Of a stretch of 64,000 bases of DNA, positions 25,531 through 33,730 are shown piece after piece. The stretch is from Candidatus Borrarchaeum weybense (lineage in GTDB: Archaea; Asgardarchaeota; Sifarchaeia; Borrarchaeales; Borrarchaeaceae), in contig JAHQJS010000007.1 in the NCBI GenBank assembly GCA_019057385.1, forward strand, positions 124,001 to 188,000, written 5' to 3'. Position 1 is the first letter of the stretch, and each line of letters starts with the position of its first letter. The translations under genes and the position numbers were made by a program. The notes under the pieces are model-generated. The model was given only the letters and a program-made list of their open reading frames with translations, was not told where the DNA came from and ran no database searches.

Positions 25531-26889
25531 ATGGCGAATGAAGCCAAGATAATGGAGACAATTGAGAGGGAAAGAATCAAAATAATTCGATTTGTATGGA
25601 TTGGCAATGATGGAGTCATTCGAGCAAAAGCCTCGACAGCGAAACATCTAAAATCACATGTCAAAAGGGGAATCGGGATAGCTAAAGGCATTCAGTCATT
25701 TAATGCATTAGACCATCTAGTACTCGATGGTTCCTTTGGTGCTCCAGCAAAAGAATTTCAAATTTATCCGGATCTACAGACATTTAAGATATTACCTTAT
25801 GCAAAACATTCTGCTCGTTTTATATGTGAATTACTGAATCCCGATTTTGAGCCTTCAGCAACGGACGCTCGCGCATTTTTACGCCGAATCATTTATCAAG
25901 CAAAAGAAATGGGCTTTCTTCCTATGGCGGCTGGGGAATTAGAATATTATCTTACCAAACGGGATGATAGTGGCAATATGATTCAACAAAATAACGAGAA
26001 ATATGGAACGACTACCCAGTACGACTTAGCAAATGATGTAATACAAGATTGGCTAGATACGTTTGAAAAAATGGGACTCGACATAGAACGTGTTATCTCT
26101 GAATACGGCGGTGCACAATACGAAATAACGATAAGATATACAGATGCACTAACTGCTGCCGACAATGTTTTAACGTTCAAAGATGCAGCTAAAGGAGTAG
26201 CTTTGAATCATGGATATTCAACAACTTTCTTGCCCATGCCATTTCCTGGAGGGGCAGGATCGGGAATGCATTTTCACATCAGTTTATGGGATCTCAATGG
26301 GAAGAATAATCTCTTCTATTCAGAAAGTGATGAATATTTCCTCTCTGACACGGCAAAATATTTCGTTGGTGGAATAATGGCTCATCTAAAAGGTTTATGT
26401 GCTGTATGTGCACCAAATCCAAACAGTTACAAGCGTCTTTTACCGCATTCATGGGCACCAGCACATTGTATATGGGGCGTTGATAATCGAGCTGCTGCCA
26501 TAAGAATTCCCACACGTGCAGAAGGAGATGAGGCAGAACCAACGCGAATAGAATTTCGTGTGCCTGATGGCACAGCGAATCCGTACTTCGCTTTAGGTAC
26601 AACCTTGGCTTGTGGCTTAGAAGGAATCAAAAATAAAATAGATCCGCCAGAACCAGCTCATATAGAACCTGGCGACCTGGTGGATGATGATCTTGAAAAG
26701 AAAGGCATTGAGTACTTGCCAAGAACTCTGGGCGAAGCACTTGCAGAATTTAAAAAGGATGCTTTCTTTAAGGAAATTATGGGTGATTTCGGTTTTAATG
26801 AGTTCTATAAGGTCAGAATGTCTGAGTGGAGAGAGTATTGCAGTGTTGTTACTGAATGGGAATTAAAAAACTATCGCGATACGTTTTAA
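25531..26889 (+). CDS. Glutamine-synthetase family protein, possible gamma-glutamyl(methyl)amine synthetase
   Basis: 452 residues of the GlnA fold. Metal and ATP-site motifs are intact: AAGELEYYL, GSGMHFHISLWD, NSYKRLLPHSWAP and TRIEFRVPDGTANPYFA. The region where true glutamine synthetases have the ammonium-site D-G-S-S loop reads LDHLVLDGSFGAPAKE here, unlike standard GlnA. This fits the subgroup that joins glutamate to amines (PuuA, gamma-glutamylmethylamide synthetase). It stands 18 bases before mtbC and upstream of mtbB, so methylamine released from dimethylamine is a natural candidate substrate; this is inference. ATG at 25531 has AAGGTG nine bases upstream. TAA stop. Confidence 0.8.
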   Translation: MANEAKIMETIERERIKIIRFVWIGNDGVIRAKASTAKHLKSHVKRGIGIAKGIQSFNALDHLVLDGSFGAPAKEFQIYPDLQTFKILPYAKHSARFICELLNPDFEPSATDARAFLRRIIYQAKEMGFLPMAAGELEYYLTKRDDSGNMIQQNNEKYGTTTQYDLANDVIQDWLDTFEKMGLDIERVISEYGGAQYEITIRYTDALTAADNVLTFKDAAKGVALNHGYSTTFLPMPFPGGAGSGMHFHISLWDLNGKNNLFYSESDEYFLSDTAKYFVGGIMAHLKGLCAVCAPNPNSYKRLLPHSWAPAHCIWGVDNRAAAIRIPTRAEGDEAEPTRIEFRVPDGTANPYFALGTTLACGLEGIKNKIDPPEPAHIEPGDLVDDDLEKKGIEYLPRTLGEALAEFKKDAFFKEIMGDFGFNEFYKVRMSEWREYCSVVTEWELKNYRDTF

Positions 26890-26907
26890 TCCAAAGGAGG
26901 GAATAAT

Positions 26908-27555
26908 CTGAGCAATGAACAATTGTTTGAAGGTATTAAAAATTCCATAATTGACCTAGATAGAGAAGAGTGCCTTAGATTAGCACAAGAAGCTCTTGAT
27001 GCTGGAATTAATCCACTTGAAGTTATTGAGAATGGACTAAAGAAAGGAATTCAGATTGTTGGAACGAAGTATGAAGAAGGTGAGTTGTTTATAGTAGATT
27101 TGATGATGGCAGCATCAGCTATGAAAGCTGCAGTCGAACTCCTTGAGCCCCATATTTCGTCAGAAATGAAAGAAAAGGCTAGTGCTGGGAAGATTATTAT
27201 TGGAACAGTTGAGGGCGACATTCATGATATAGGAAAGACCATTGTGTCAACCTTATTAGCTGCCAATGGTTTCGAAGTAATCGATTTAGGTTCAGAAGTA
27301 CCTGCCTCAAAATTTATAGAAAAGATCAAGGAACTCAAACCAGATATCGTTGGAATGTCTGCGCTCCTAACAACTACGATGCCAAAAATGCAGGAAGTTA
27401 TTGAAGCGCTCGAAAAAGAAGACTTGCGTGATGCAGTAAAGGTTATGATAGGAGGGGCTCCTGTTACAAAGGAATTTGCAGCAAAGATTGGTGCAGATGG
27501 CTATGCTAAGGATGCGGAAGAAGCTATAAAATGGGCTAAAGAGCTTGCCTCTTAA
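26908..27555 (+). CDS. mtbC: Dimethylamine corrinoid protein, MtbC
   Basis: 215 residues from a CTG start. A helical cap (residues 1-90) is followed by a B12-binding Rossmann domain. The cobalt-ligating DxHxxG motif is present as GDIHDIGKT, with the later GSEVP, MSALLTTTMPKM and GGAPV stretches typical of MtmC/MtbC/MttC. It carries methyl groups from MtbB to a methyl-accepting partner not in the window. The CTG at 26908 is chosen: AAAGGAGG ends about 7 bases upstream, and the residues SNEQLFEGIKNSI then align with the N-termini of family members. The next in-frame start (TTG 26923) is too far from the site. TAA stop. Confidence 0.92.
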   Translation: MSNEQLFEGIKNSIIDLDREECLRLAQEALDAGINPLEVIENGLKKGIQIVGTKYEEGELFIVDLMMAASAMKAAVELLEPHISSEMKEKASAGKIIIGTVEGDIHDIGKTIVSTLLAANGFEVIDLGSEVPASKFIEKIKELKPDIVGMSALLTTTMPKMQEVIEALEKEDLRDAVKVMIGGAPVTKEFAAKIGADGYAKDAEEAIKWAKELAS

Positions 27556-27755
27556 ATAGCAATAAACTGTAGGTATTTCTCTATTTTTATTTTTCTTTGG
27601 TCGTTTTTCGAAGGATTCTTGCGTTTTTTTAATCACTTATCCAATATTTTCATTTCTCTAGAATTTCAGAGGAAAGATTTTTTAGGGGATTCTGCTTTTA
27701 CAGATGTTTAAAAAATTGATTACAACAGAGAATCTTCTAGCTAGGAGGTCAACTT

Positions 27756-29159
27756 TTGACCGAATTCACAATGCGTACTGGTACGGGAAAACCGTTATAC
27801 ATGTCTAAAGAACAAATTCGGTCAGACCTCGAAGACGGTGCAAACTGGGCTGCAACAAAAGCAAAGATACCAGAACTGTCAGCTAATGAAATAGATCATA
27901 TCCTTGATATACTCGTGAGACCAGGAAGACAAATTGGAGTTGAACAAGGAAAAGAAATTGTTTTAACTACAGATGGCGGCACCACAAGATATACAGGTAT
28001 TTGCAGATACTCAGCTATGCCTGTATCAAGAGAACAGGCTGTAATAATCGGAGAACGTTTCATTGGTTTCGATACGTTTGAAATTGGACACGCTGACTAC
28101 AGTTTTAGACCAGTAAAAACAATTGCTATGGATGAGGCAACAGTAATCGAGAATACAGAACTTAACAGTGTGATTCCAGTATTCTATGGAGCAATGCCTA
28201 ACCTAGGAATCTATTTCCAATCGCAAGGTGGGAAATGGCCATCTCCTACAGATTTCATGAACGAAGGTAAGATTGACGAGGCAAGGGCGGTTCAAGAGTC
28301 TGCTGCAGAAGATATGACTAATGACATAGTCTACGTAGCAAAAATCTTCGCGGAGACTGGTCTTGACGGTCTTGATATAGATACTACTGCTGCTGCTGGT
28401 GATGCAGATTTCTATGGAACTTTAAAAGCCATTGAGATAATAAAAAAGGAAACTAATTTAGCACTAGAGGTTGGCATGGCTGGCGAAAAAGTATTTGGAT
28501 TACATGCAGATCTTAAATATGATGGTGAACGATTAGCAGGTATGTGGCCACATCAACAAAGTTTGATGGTAGAAAAGGCAGGTGGAGATCTCTTTGGTGC
28601 TGTCATTAATACAGACACAGGTAAATCTTGTCCGTGGAATTTAGCCCGTTCGATAACTTTTGTTAAGGAGGTTATGAAGACAGTCAGTATTCCGGTGCAT
28701 CCTAACATGGGAATGGGTGTCGGTGGAATCCCTATGTGCGAAGTTATTCCAATGGATGTCGTCACTCGATCTGGTGTTGCAATGGTAGAACTTACTAATT
28801 GTGATGGCGTATAGGTAGGAACAGGAGACCCTGTTGGTATGGATTTGGCTTATCGGATGAGCATTGGAATGGGAGGCATCGGCACAGCAGGTGATATAGT
28901 AGCACGCCTTCAAATGACTAAGAGAATGAAACTTGACGCTGCCAAGGAATTTGTTGCTAAAAAATTAGGTGTTGATCAATTCACGCTTCACGATACTCTT
29001 CAAATGAGAGATCTTCGCGATGAACTTGAGCTTGGTTCTGTTACCGCACTTCCAGGAAAGGCCAAAGGTATTGAGGCAAAAGCTAGAATCGCAGATCTGT
29101 TTGATATTAAAATCAATTCTGTGGAAAGGCTTAAGAAGAAACTTTCTTTAGACTTTTAG
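27756..29159 (+). CDS. mtbB: Dimethylamine:corrinoid methyltransferase, MtbB, with in-frame UAG (pyrrolysine)
   Basis: 467 residues if the TAG at 28812-28814 is read as pyrrolysine at position 353. It moves a methyl group from dimethylamine to MtbC. Family landmarks: FYGAMPNLGIYF, DIDTTAAAGDADFYGT, GMAGEKVFGLHADL, WPHQQSLMVEKAGG, SCPWNLARS and HPNMGMGVGGIPM. Around the UAG the sequence NCDGV-Pyl-VGTGDPVGM matches M. barkeri MtbB (VDGI-Pyl-IGVGDPLGM), and homology continues to the C-terminus. TTG start with AGGAGGT eight bases upstream. The terminal stop is also TAG; reading it too would add only 9 residues before TGA. Confidence 0.96.
28812..28814 (+). other. UAG sense codon (pyrrolysine 353 of MtbB)
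   Basis: Family homology runs unbroken across this TAG, and the window encodes all five Pyl proteins (PylB, C, D, Sn, Sc) and tRNA-Pyl. Five bases downstream a 6-bp hairpin, AACAGG/CCTGTT with loop AGAC (28820-28835), could act like the proposed PYLIS element. The codons for GTGDP by themselves may explain it. Confidence 0.93.
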
Positions 29160-29163
29160 CATA

Positions 29164-29248
29164 GTGCTGGCAACGAAATCAACTGAAAGATCGGCAAGGC
29201 TTGATTGGGTTGATTTCAGATGGGCTCACCCCCGCAAGGGGTCAGCAC
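29164..29248 (+). ncRNA. Structured GC-rich element downstream of mtbB (unknown RNA or repeat remnant)
   Basis: The 85 bases fold on paper into a closed structure. The outer stem is GTGCTG (29164) with CAGCAC (29243). Inside is a 9-bp perfect arm, GAAATCAAC (29175) with GTTGATTTC (29209), carrying an upper stem ATCGGC/GCTTGAT with one bulge. A C4/G4 hairpin with loop CGCAA lies at 29230-29241. It is clearly richer in GC than its surroundings. Candidates: a 3'-UTR RNA of mtbB, a guide RNA, or a fragment of an insertion sequence. The strand is unknown; plus is listed only because it follows mtbB. Confidence 0.4.
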
Positions 29249-29292
29249 ATTTATTATTTCTGCCTATTTTTGAATAAAAAGATAGAAAAAAA

Positions 29293-29541
29293 TTAAATCG
29301 CTTTTCTGCGCTTTAAAATAACAATTGCACCAATTAATGAGACTGCAACTCCTGATCCTATCGCTCCAAAGAGATACAAATTTATGTTGGAAAATAAGGC
29401 CGTTTGTGTTTCACCTTCTACATAACTCGTGGTCGATGAACCAATGTTTACTCCCCCTTCTCCTTCTCCCTTTCCTTTTACCCTTTTGAAATTTTCTAAA
29501 TCGGCATTTCGGCAATTTGTTCTATGCTGAAAAAGAATCAT
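29293..29541 (-). pseudogene. C-terminal membrane-anchor fragment of a surface protein
   Basis: 82 codons. The last 35 residues form one strong transmembrane helix followed by a short basic tail (GAIVILKRRKAI), the usual C-terminal anchor of archaeal surface proteins. The Gly/Ser-rich stretch before it resembles a spacer. There is no signal peptide and the N-terminal part has no recognisable fold, so this is probably the leftover 3' end of a larger gene. A genuine small single-pass protein cannot be excluded. TAA stop. Confidence 0.4.
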
Positions 29542-29608
29542 TTAAAAACTCCAACGGCACTGATCTGTGATTTATACAAGAAGTCAAAAGAAATAGGAAG
29601 GTGGTACT

Positions 29609-30685
29609 TTGTCAAAATTATTCGAACCCTATGATTTCTGTGGTATTAAACTAAAAAACAGATTTATTCGATCAGCAACCAGTGAAAATTTGGCTAAAAA
29701 TAGATTACCTACTGAACAATTGTTTAAATTATACAAAGAACTTGCTCGTGGTGAAATAGGGTTAATCATTACAAGTGCAATGCGACCTGATCGAACTTGG
29801 ACAAGAGGACCGCAACAAAAGAATATGGTTATTGATAGTGATGATTCGATTCCTAATTTTAGAGAATTGACTAATCTTATGCATTCCTTTGGTTCTAAAG
29901 TCGCATTACAGTTAGGTTCATTTTTCGTTTTTAACGGCGAATCTGTTGCCCCCTCTGCTATACCATATACTTGGATTCCTGGTGTTACGCCCAGGGCTTT
30001 AACAATTCAAGAAATTAGAGAAATAGTTGAAATTTATGGTACTGCTGGAGCACGGGCTAAAAAGGCGGATTTTGATGCAGTTCAGATTCATGCAGCACAT
30101 GGATATCCTCTTTCTAGATTTCTCTCACCACGTTTCAATAAAAGAACGGATGAATATGGAGGTAGCCCTAAAAATAGAGCACGCATTATAATAGAGATAG
30201 CAACTGAAATAAAAAAAAGAGCAGGAAGCGATTTTCCGGTTTTTGTTAAAATGGGCGTGGTAGATTTCTGTGAGGGAGGATTGACAAAAGAAGATGGAGT
30301 AGAGGTCGCAAAAGCTTTATCTCAAAATGGTGTCTCCGCAATTGAAACTTCTGCCGGGACACCTGGTTCAGAAATGAATGCCCTTGGTGCAACAAACAAT
30401 TCTCGATGGACAGAAGGTTATTTATTGGATTATGCAGCGGCAATAAAAGCAGAAGTAGATGTACCAGTTATTTTAGTCGGTGGGCTTCGTGATTTAAGCA
30501 TGATGGAAGATATTATCTCCCAAGGAAAAGCTGACTTAGTTGCAATGAGTAGACCATTTATCATTGAGCCTCATCTCATCAAAAGATGGAAGGAGGATGG
30601 AGATCAAGAGCCCTCACATTGCATATCGTGCAATGGATGTATGGATCTCTATATGGATGGAGAAATTGTAGAATGTATCATTTAA
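29609..30685 (+). CDS. Old Yellow Enzyme-type flavin oxidoreductase with 4Fe-4S motif, short form
   Basis: 358 residues. The FMN TIM-barrel of the 2,4-dienoyl-CoA reductase/trimethylamine dehydrogenase branch: KNRFIRSATSENLA, the active-site QIHAAHGYPLSRFLSPRFNKRTDEYGG, PVFVKMG and a C-terminal VAMSRPFI. The end carries Cys motifs spaced CX2CX2CX11C (HCISCNGCMD ... EC), the 4Fe-4S pattern of trimethylamine dehydrogenase. The FAD/ADP domains that normally follow are absent; the protein ends four residues after the last stretch. Electrons must therefore go to a separate partner. It is downstream of mtbB on the same strand, so a methylamine-related role is possible. TTG start after GGAAGGTGG; TAA stop followed by TAG. 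Confidence 0.85.
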   Translation: MSKLFEPYDFCGIKLKNRFIRSATSENLAKNRLPTEQLFKLYKELARGEIGLIITSAMRPDRTWTRGPQQKNMVIDSDDSIPNFRELTNLMHSFGSKVALQLGSFFVFNGESVAPSAIPYTWIPGVTPRALTIQEIREIVEIYGTAGARAKKADFDAVQIHAAHGYPLSRFLSPRFNKRTDEYGGSPKNRARIIIEIATEIKKRAGSDFPVFVKMGVVDFCEGGLTKEDGVEVAKALSQNGVSAIETSAGTPGSEMNALGATNNSRWTEGYLLDYAAAIKAEVDVPVILVGGLRDLSMMEDIISQGKADLVAMSRPFIIEPHLIKRWKEDGDQEPSHCISCNGCMDLYMDGEIVECII

Positions 30686-30851
30686 TAGTGTTTATTAATC
30701 AGCTTCATTAGAATTTTTTACTTCTTTTCTTCTCATGGCTTGATTTGTCTATAAACACTGCATAAAGCAAAAATCAGCTAAATGTAAAAAGATAAAAGAC
30801 TGAAATATCATCCTTCTAAAAAAAACTAATATTTCTAGGATGTGAGTATAA

Positions 30852-32525
30852 GTGGATAATTCAGATATGGAAAAACAATTCTCTATCAAAAGAATAGTAC
30901 TCTCAATTCTGGCAATCCTCTTTACTGCTTTCGTGACTTATAATATGACCGTTCCTTTGTACAACTATTGGGCACCAGCGATTTTTGCAGCATTCCTTCT
31001 GATTATAATTAACAGAATCCATCTACTCAGATATCTGAATTTTCTGTTCCGAGTAAGAATGAGATCTAGACCTTCTACGGTTGGTGTTATATTTGTCCTG
31101 ATTTTCATACTTGCTTCTAGTTCCTCAGCAATTACTTGGCAATATAACTTCTATGTCGCGAACAGATTTGTTGACGAACTTGGATTAGAACTCTCAGATG
31201 TTGAAACACCGTTCACACAAGGAATAACGCCAGATGCTGTTCGTTTGGTTGACAGAGATTTAGCTTATACTATAGCCCAAAAGCACAAGGCAACTTTTAC
31301 TGCAAGCGCAGTACTCGGGTACGAACAGATCGGTGTGTATCAAGGACATGAAGCTTGGTATGTGCCCGTCATCGAGGAGACCCTGAATTCTATGAGAGTG
31401 AGAGCAGTTGGTTTTATCATAATAGACGTTAATAAGCCATTTCAGCAACCGACAATAATCAAGTATAATCAAGAAGCAACAGTTATGCCAGATTTGTTAT
31501 GGTATCGAAATCCTGATTATAAACTTTACAATCAAGATCAAAATAGGTATTATGGCAGAAATTATTACACAGAAATCGACGGCGAAATTCGTGTTATTGT
31601 GTTGTCCCATAACGGTTTTCTATATCCCCATGATGCAAAGGTTCATGTATTAAGTTTAGATGGCAAAGTAATCGAAGAACTCTCACCTAATGAAGCATAT
31701 CTTAAAGGTATTCCACAGGTCTTGGACGAAGAGAACTACATCGAGTTCTACGAGAATGCTTTCAGTGGATTTCTAATGAAAGATAAAAGTCTGGATATGT
31801 GGGCAGGATATCTAAGTGAAAAGGATACGTTTGAACCTAGTGAAATCCTTCGTTATCTTCACGACCAACAAACAGGCACAACAATTGCCATAACAACAAC
31901 TCACCCAACTAGCAATCCTTCAACAATGCACGGAATGTTCATTTGGCGTGGTACAAACGTTACTTATCACAATTTACGAAGGGCAAGCTTTATCAGCGCC
32001 GATGAAGCTCAACGAGAAGGAACAAAAATTCCTCAATTAACAATCTTTAGGAGTCTTTCTGCTTCAATGAGACTTCTTTATCCCATTAAATATTCAGACG
32101 GCACAGTCAAACTTGCATGGTTTATCCCCTATACCCAATCAGACCGACTTGTAGCCCTCGCTATCGTAGACCCAGTGGATACTTCGCACATTGGCTATGC
32201 AACGAAAGAGGAAGCGACAGGTGGTGAAGGTCTTGCTCGTTTAGCGATGTCTCGCTTTTCAGGAGTATCAGTATCTGGTGGATCTGGAAATGAGATTCAT
32301 GGTAAGATAAAAGAAAGATCGACTTGGATAGAGGATGGAAACCAAGTAATCTTGTTTAAAGTAGATGACAAAGTGAGAAACGACATTTATGTCATGGCTA
32401 AAGCGAATCAACTTAGTGCACAAGACTTCCATGAACTTATAAGGAAAGATACTGGTGACAGTCTACATGTAACAGCTACATTTAGTGACTCTGAACAGGT
32501 CTGGATAATCACTGGACTTCTCTAA
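30852..32525 (+). CDS. Membrane protein with large extracytoplasmic domain, unknown function
   Basis: 557 residues. Three hydrophobic segments lie in the first 100 residues (about 13-33, 38-55 and 76-96), followed by some 450 soluble residues rich in beta-strand-like sequence. An NRYYGRNYYTEIDGEIRV block and the HGMFIWRGTNVTYHN block contain many aromatics. I recognise no enzyme motif. By topology the large domain should face outside. GTG start at 30852 or ATG at 30867. TAA stop. It is convergent with the phosphoesterase at 32546 and has no obvious operon partner; 166 bases separate it from the Old Yellow Enzyme gene. Confidence 0.7.
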   Translation: MDNSDMEKQFSIKRIVLSILAILFTAFVTYNMTVPLYNYWAPAIFAAFLLIIINRIHLLRYLNFLFRVRMRSRPSTVGVIFVLIFILASSSSAITWQYNFYVANRFVDELGLELSDVETPFTQGITPDAVRLVDRDLAYTIAQKHKATFTASAVLGYEQIGVYQGHEAWYVPVIEETLNSMRVRAVGFIIIDVNKPFQQPTIIKYNQEATVMPDLLWYRNPDYKLYNQDQNRYYGRNYYTEIDGEIRVIVLSHNGFLYPHDAKVHVLSLDGKVIEELSPNEAYLKGIPQVLDEENYIEFYENAFSGFLMKDKSLDMWAGYLSEKDTFEPSEILRYLHDQQTGTTIAITTTHPTSNPSTMHGMFIWRGTNVTYHNLRRASFISADEAQREGTKIPQLTIFRSLSASMRLLYPIKYSDGTVKLAWFIPYTQSDRLVALAIVDPVDTSHIGYATKEEATGGEGLARLAMSRFSGVSVSGGSGNEIHGKIKERSTWIEDGNQVILFKVDDKVRNDIYVMAKANQLSAQDFHELIRKDTGDSLHVTATFSDSEQVWIITGLL

Positions 32526-32545
32526 AAACCATAAATTGATCTATG

Positions 32546-33523
32546 TCAAAACAGCAAGCGTTTTATACCTGTGTCTTCAACAAGCTTAAACTTTTCTATT
32601 TTTTCTTTACTTAATTCTATTAAATAGGCTTTTAGTGCCCCTATATTATATTCTGAACCTGGATTCACGCACAACGTTTTTCCGATGTATGTAAATCCAC
32701 CAGATTCGTGAATATGGCCGTGAAGAGTTAATTTTGGTTGATATTTTTCAATGACTTCTCTTACAGCTTTACTCCCAACTGCAGAATAAAAAGGAGCGCC
32801 AAGAAGATGAACCACGCGTTTTTTCTTATCAAGTTTTGGAGCTGTATCAAGACCTGAATTAAAAGGTGGCGCATGTATTGCAGCTACGACATGATCAAAA
32901 TCATTGACAGTTTCAAATTTCTGTTCCAGCTTTTTCTTTAATTCTTTCTCTGATAGTTCTCTTAGGGAATTCCAAGGAGTCGGATTTACATAATTAAAAC
33001 TGATTAATTTATGGTAGACGTCTAAATCGATTTCTTTATCTGGATACACAACAAAATCATCATTTCGTAATACTTCATCGATTTTTTTGGAATCATCATT
33101 ACCAGGGATTATTATAATTTTAGGTTTATTTTCAAATGAAGTATTCTTGGCTATTTCTATCCATTCTAGCACTTGTGCAGCGTCTAGGTCCTCAAAAATT
33201 TTACGTTGATATGTAAGATCTTTTATTATTCTTTTAAAATCTTTAGTATCTGTAATTAAAGGTAATAATCCAAAATACTTAGCCCGTTCTAACAATTCAT
33301 TTAATTCTTGCTTTGATGTCACATTGTAATTCTTACCTAAAAGAGTAGCTTGATATAAATTGGATTTTGCATCATGTATAATTGGTAAAATTTCTTTTGC
33401 GGAAAGATCTCCACCCATTATGGCGATATTTACCTTGTATACTTTAATCGCATTCAAAAATTTAAGCCAAACTAGTTTACTACCATGAATATCTGAAGCA
33501 AACAAAATTCTAATTATTGACAA
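32546..33523 (-). CDS. Calcineurin-like metallophosphoesterase, paralog 2
   Basis: 325 residues; a clear paralog of the gene at 7169. Metal-site motifs: FASDIHGSKLVW, MGGDLSAKEI, IPGNDDSKK, IHAPPFNSGLD, LHGHIHESGG, then NPGSEYNIG. The shared insert after the GGD motif (about residues 50-110) and the same His-containing ends define a lineage-specific pair. Substrate unknown. TGA stop. It stands alone between two convergent or unrelated genes. Confidence 0.85.
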   Translation of the reverse strand: MSIIRILFASDIHGSKLVWLKFLNAIKVYKVNIAIMGGDLSAKEILPIIHDAKSNLYQATLLGKNYNVTSKQELNELLERAKYFGLLPLITDTKDFKRIIKDLTYQRKIFEDLDAAQVLEWIEIAKNTSFENKPKIIIIPGNDDSKKIDEVLRNDDFVVYPDKEIDLDVYHKLISFNYVNPTPWNSLRELSEKELKKKLEQKFETVNDFDHVVAAIHAPPFNSGLDTAPKLDKKKRVVHLLGAPFYSAVGSKAVREVIEKYQPKLTLHGHIHESGGFTYIGKTLCVNPGSEYNIGALKAYLIELSKEKIEKFKLVEDTGIKRLLF

Positions 33524-33730
33524 TCTTCATACGTTCCTTTTCTGGGAAGATAAATCAATTTAGCATGGAATTGATTGGTTATCACTTTGGTTTTGTTGTG
33601 AATTTATCTGTTTAATTCTGCATAAAAAAACAGATTTTTATCGATTTTAATTCTTCTTAAGCTTTATGATACAAACAAAGTGAAGTAATAGTTGATTATA
33701 GCAAAATCAAGTTATTTCTGAAGAATAAAT

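Noticed and set aside
28820-28835. PYLIS-type recoding hairpin
   Set aside because: The 6-bp stem can be explained by the codons of a conserved GTGDPVG stretch, so it is mentioned only as a possibility and not called as a feature.
27756-29159. Nonsense mutation or pseudogene in mtbB
   Set aside because: The TAG falls exactly at the conserved Pyl position, homology continues in the same frame, and the Pyl machinery is encoded nearby.
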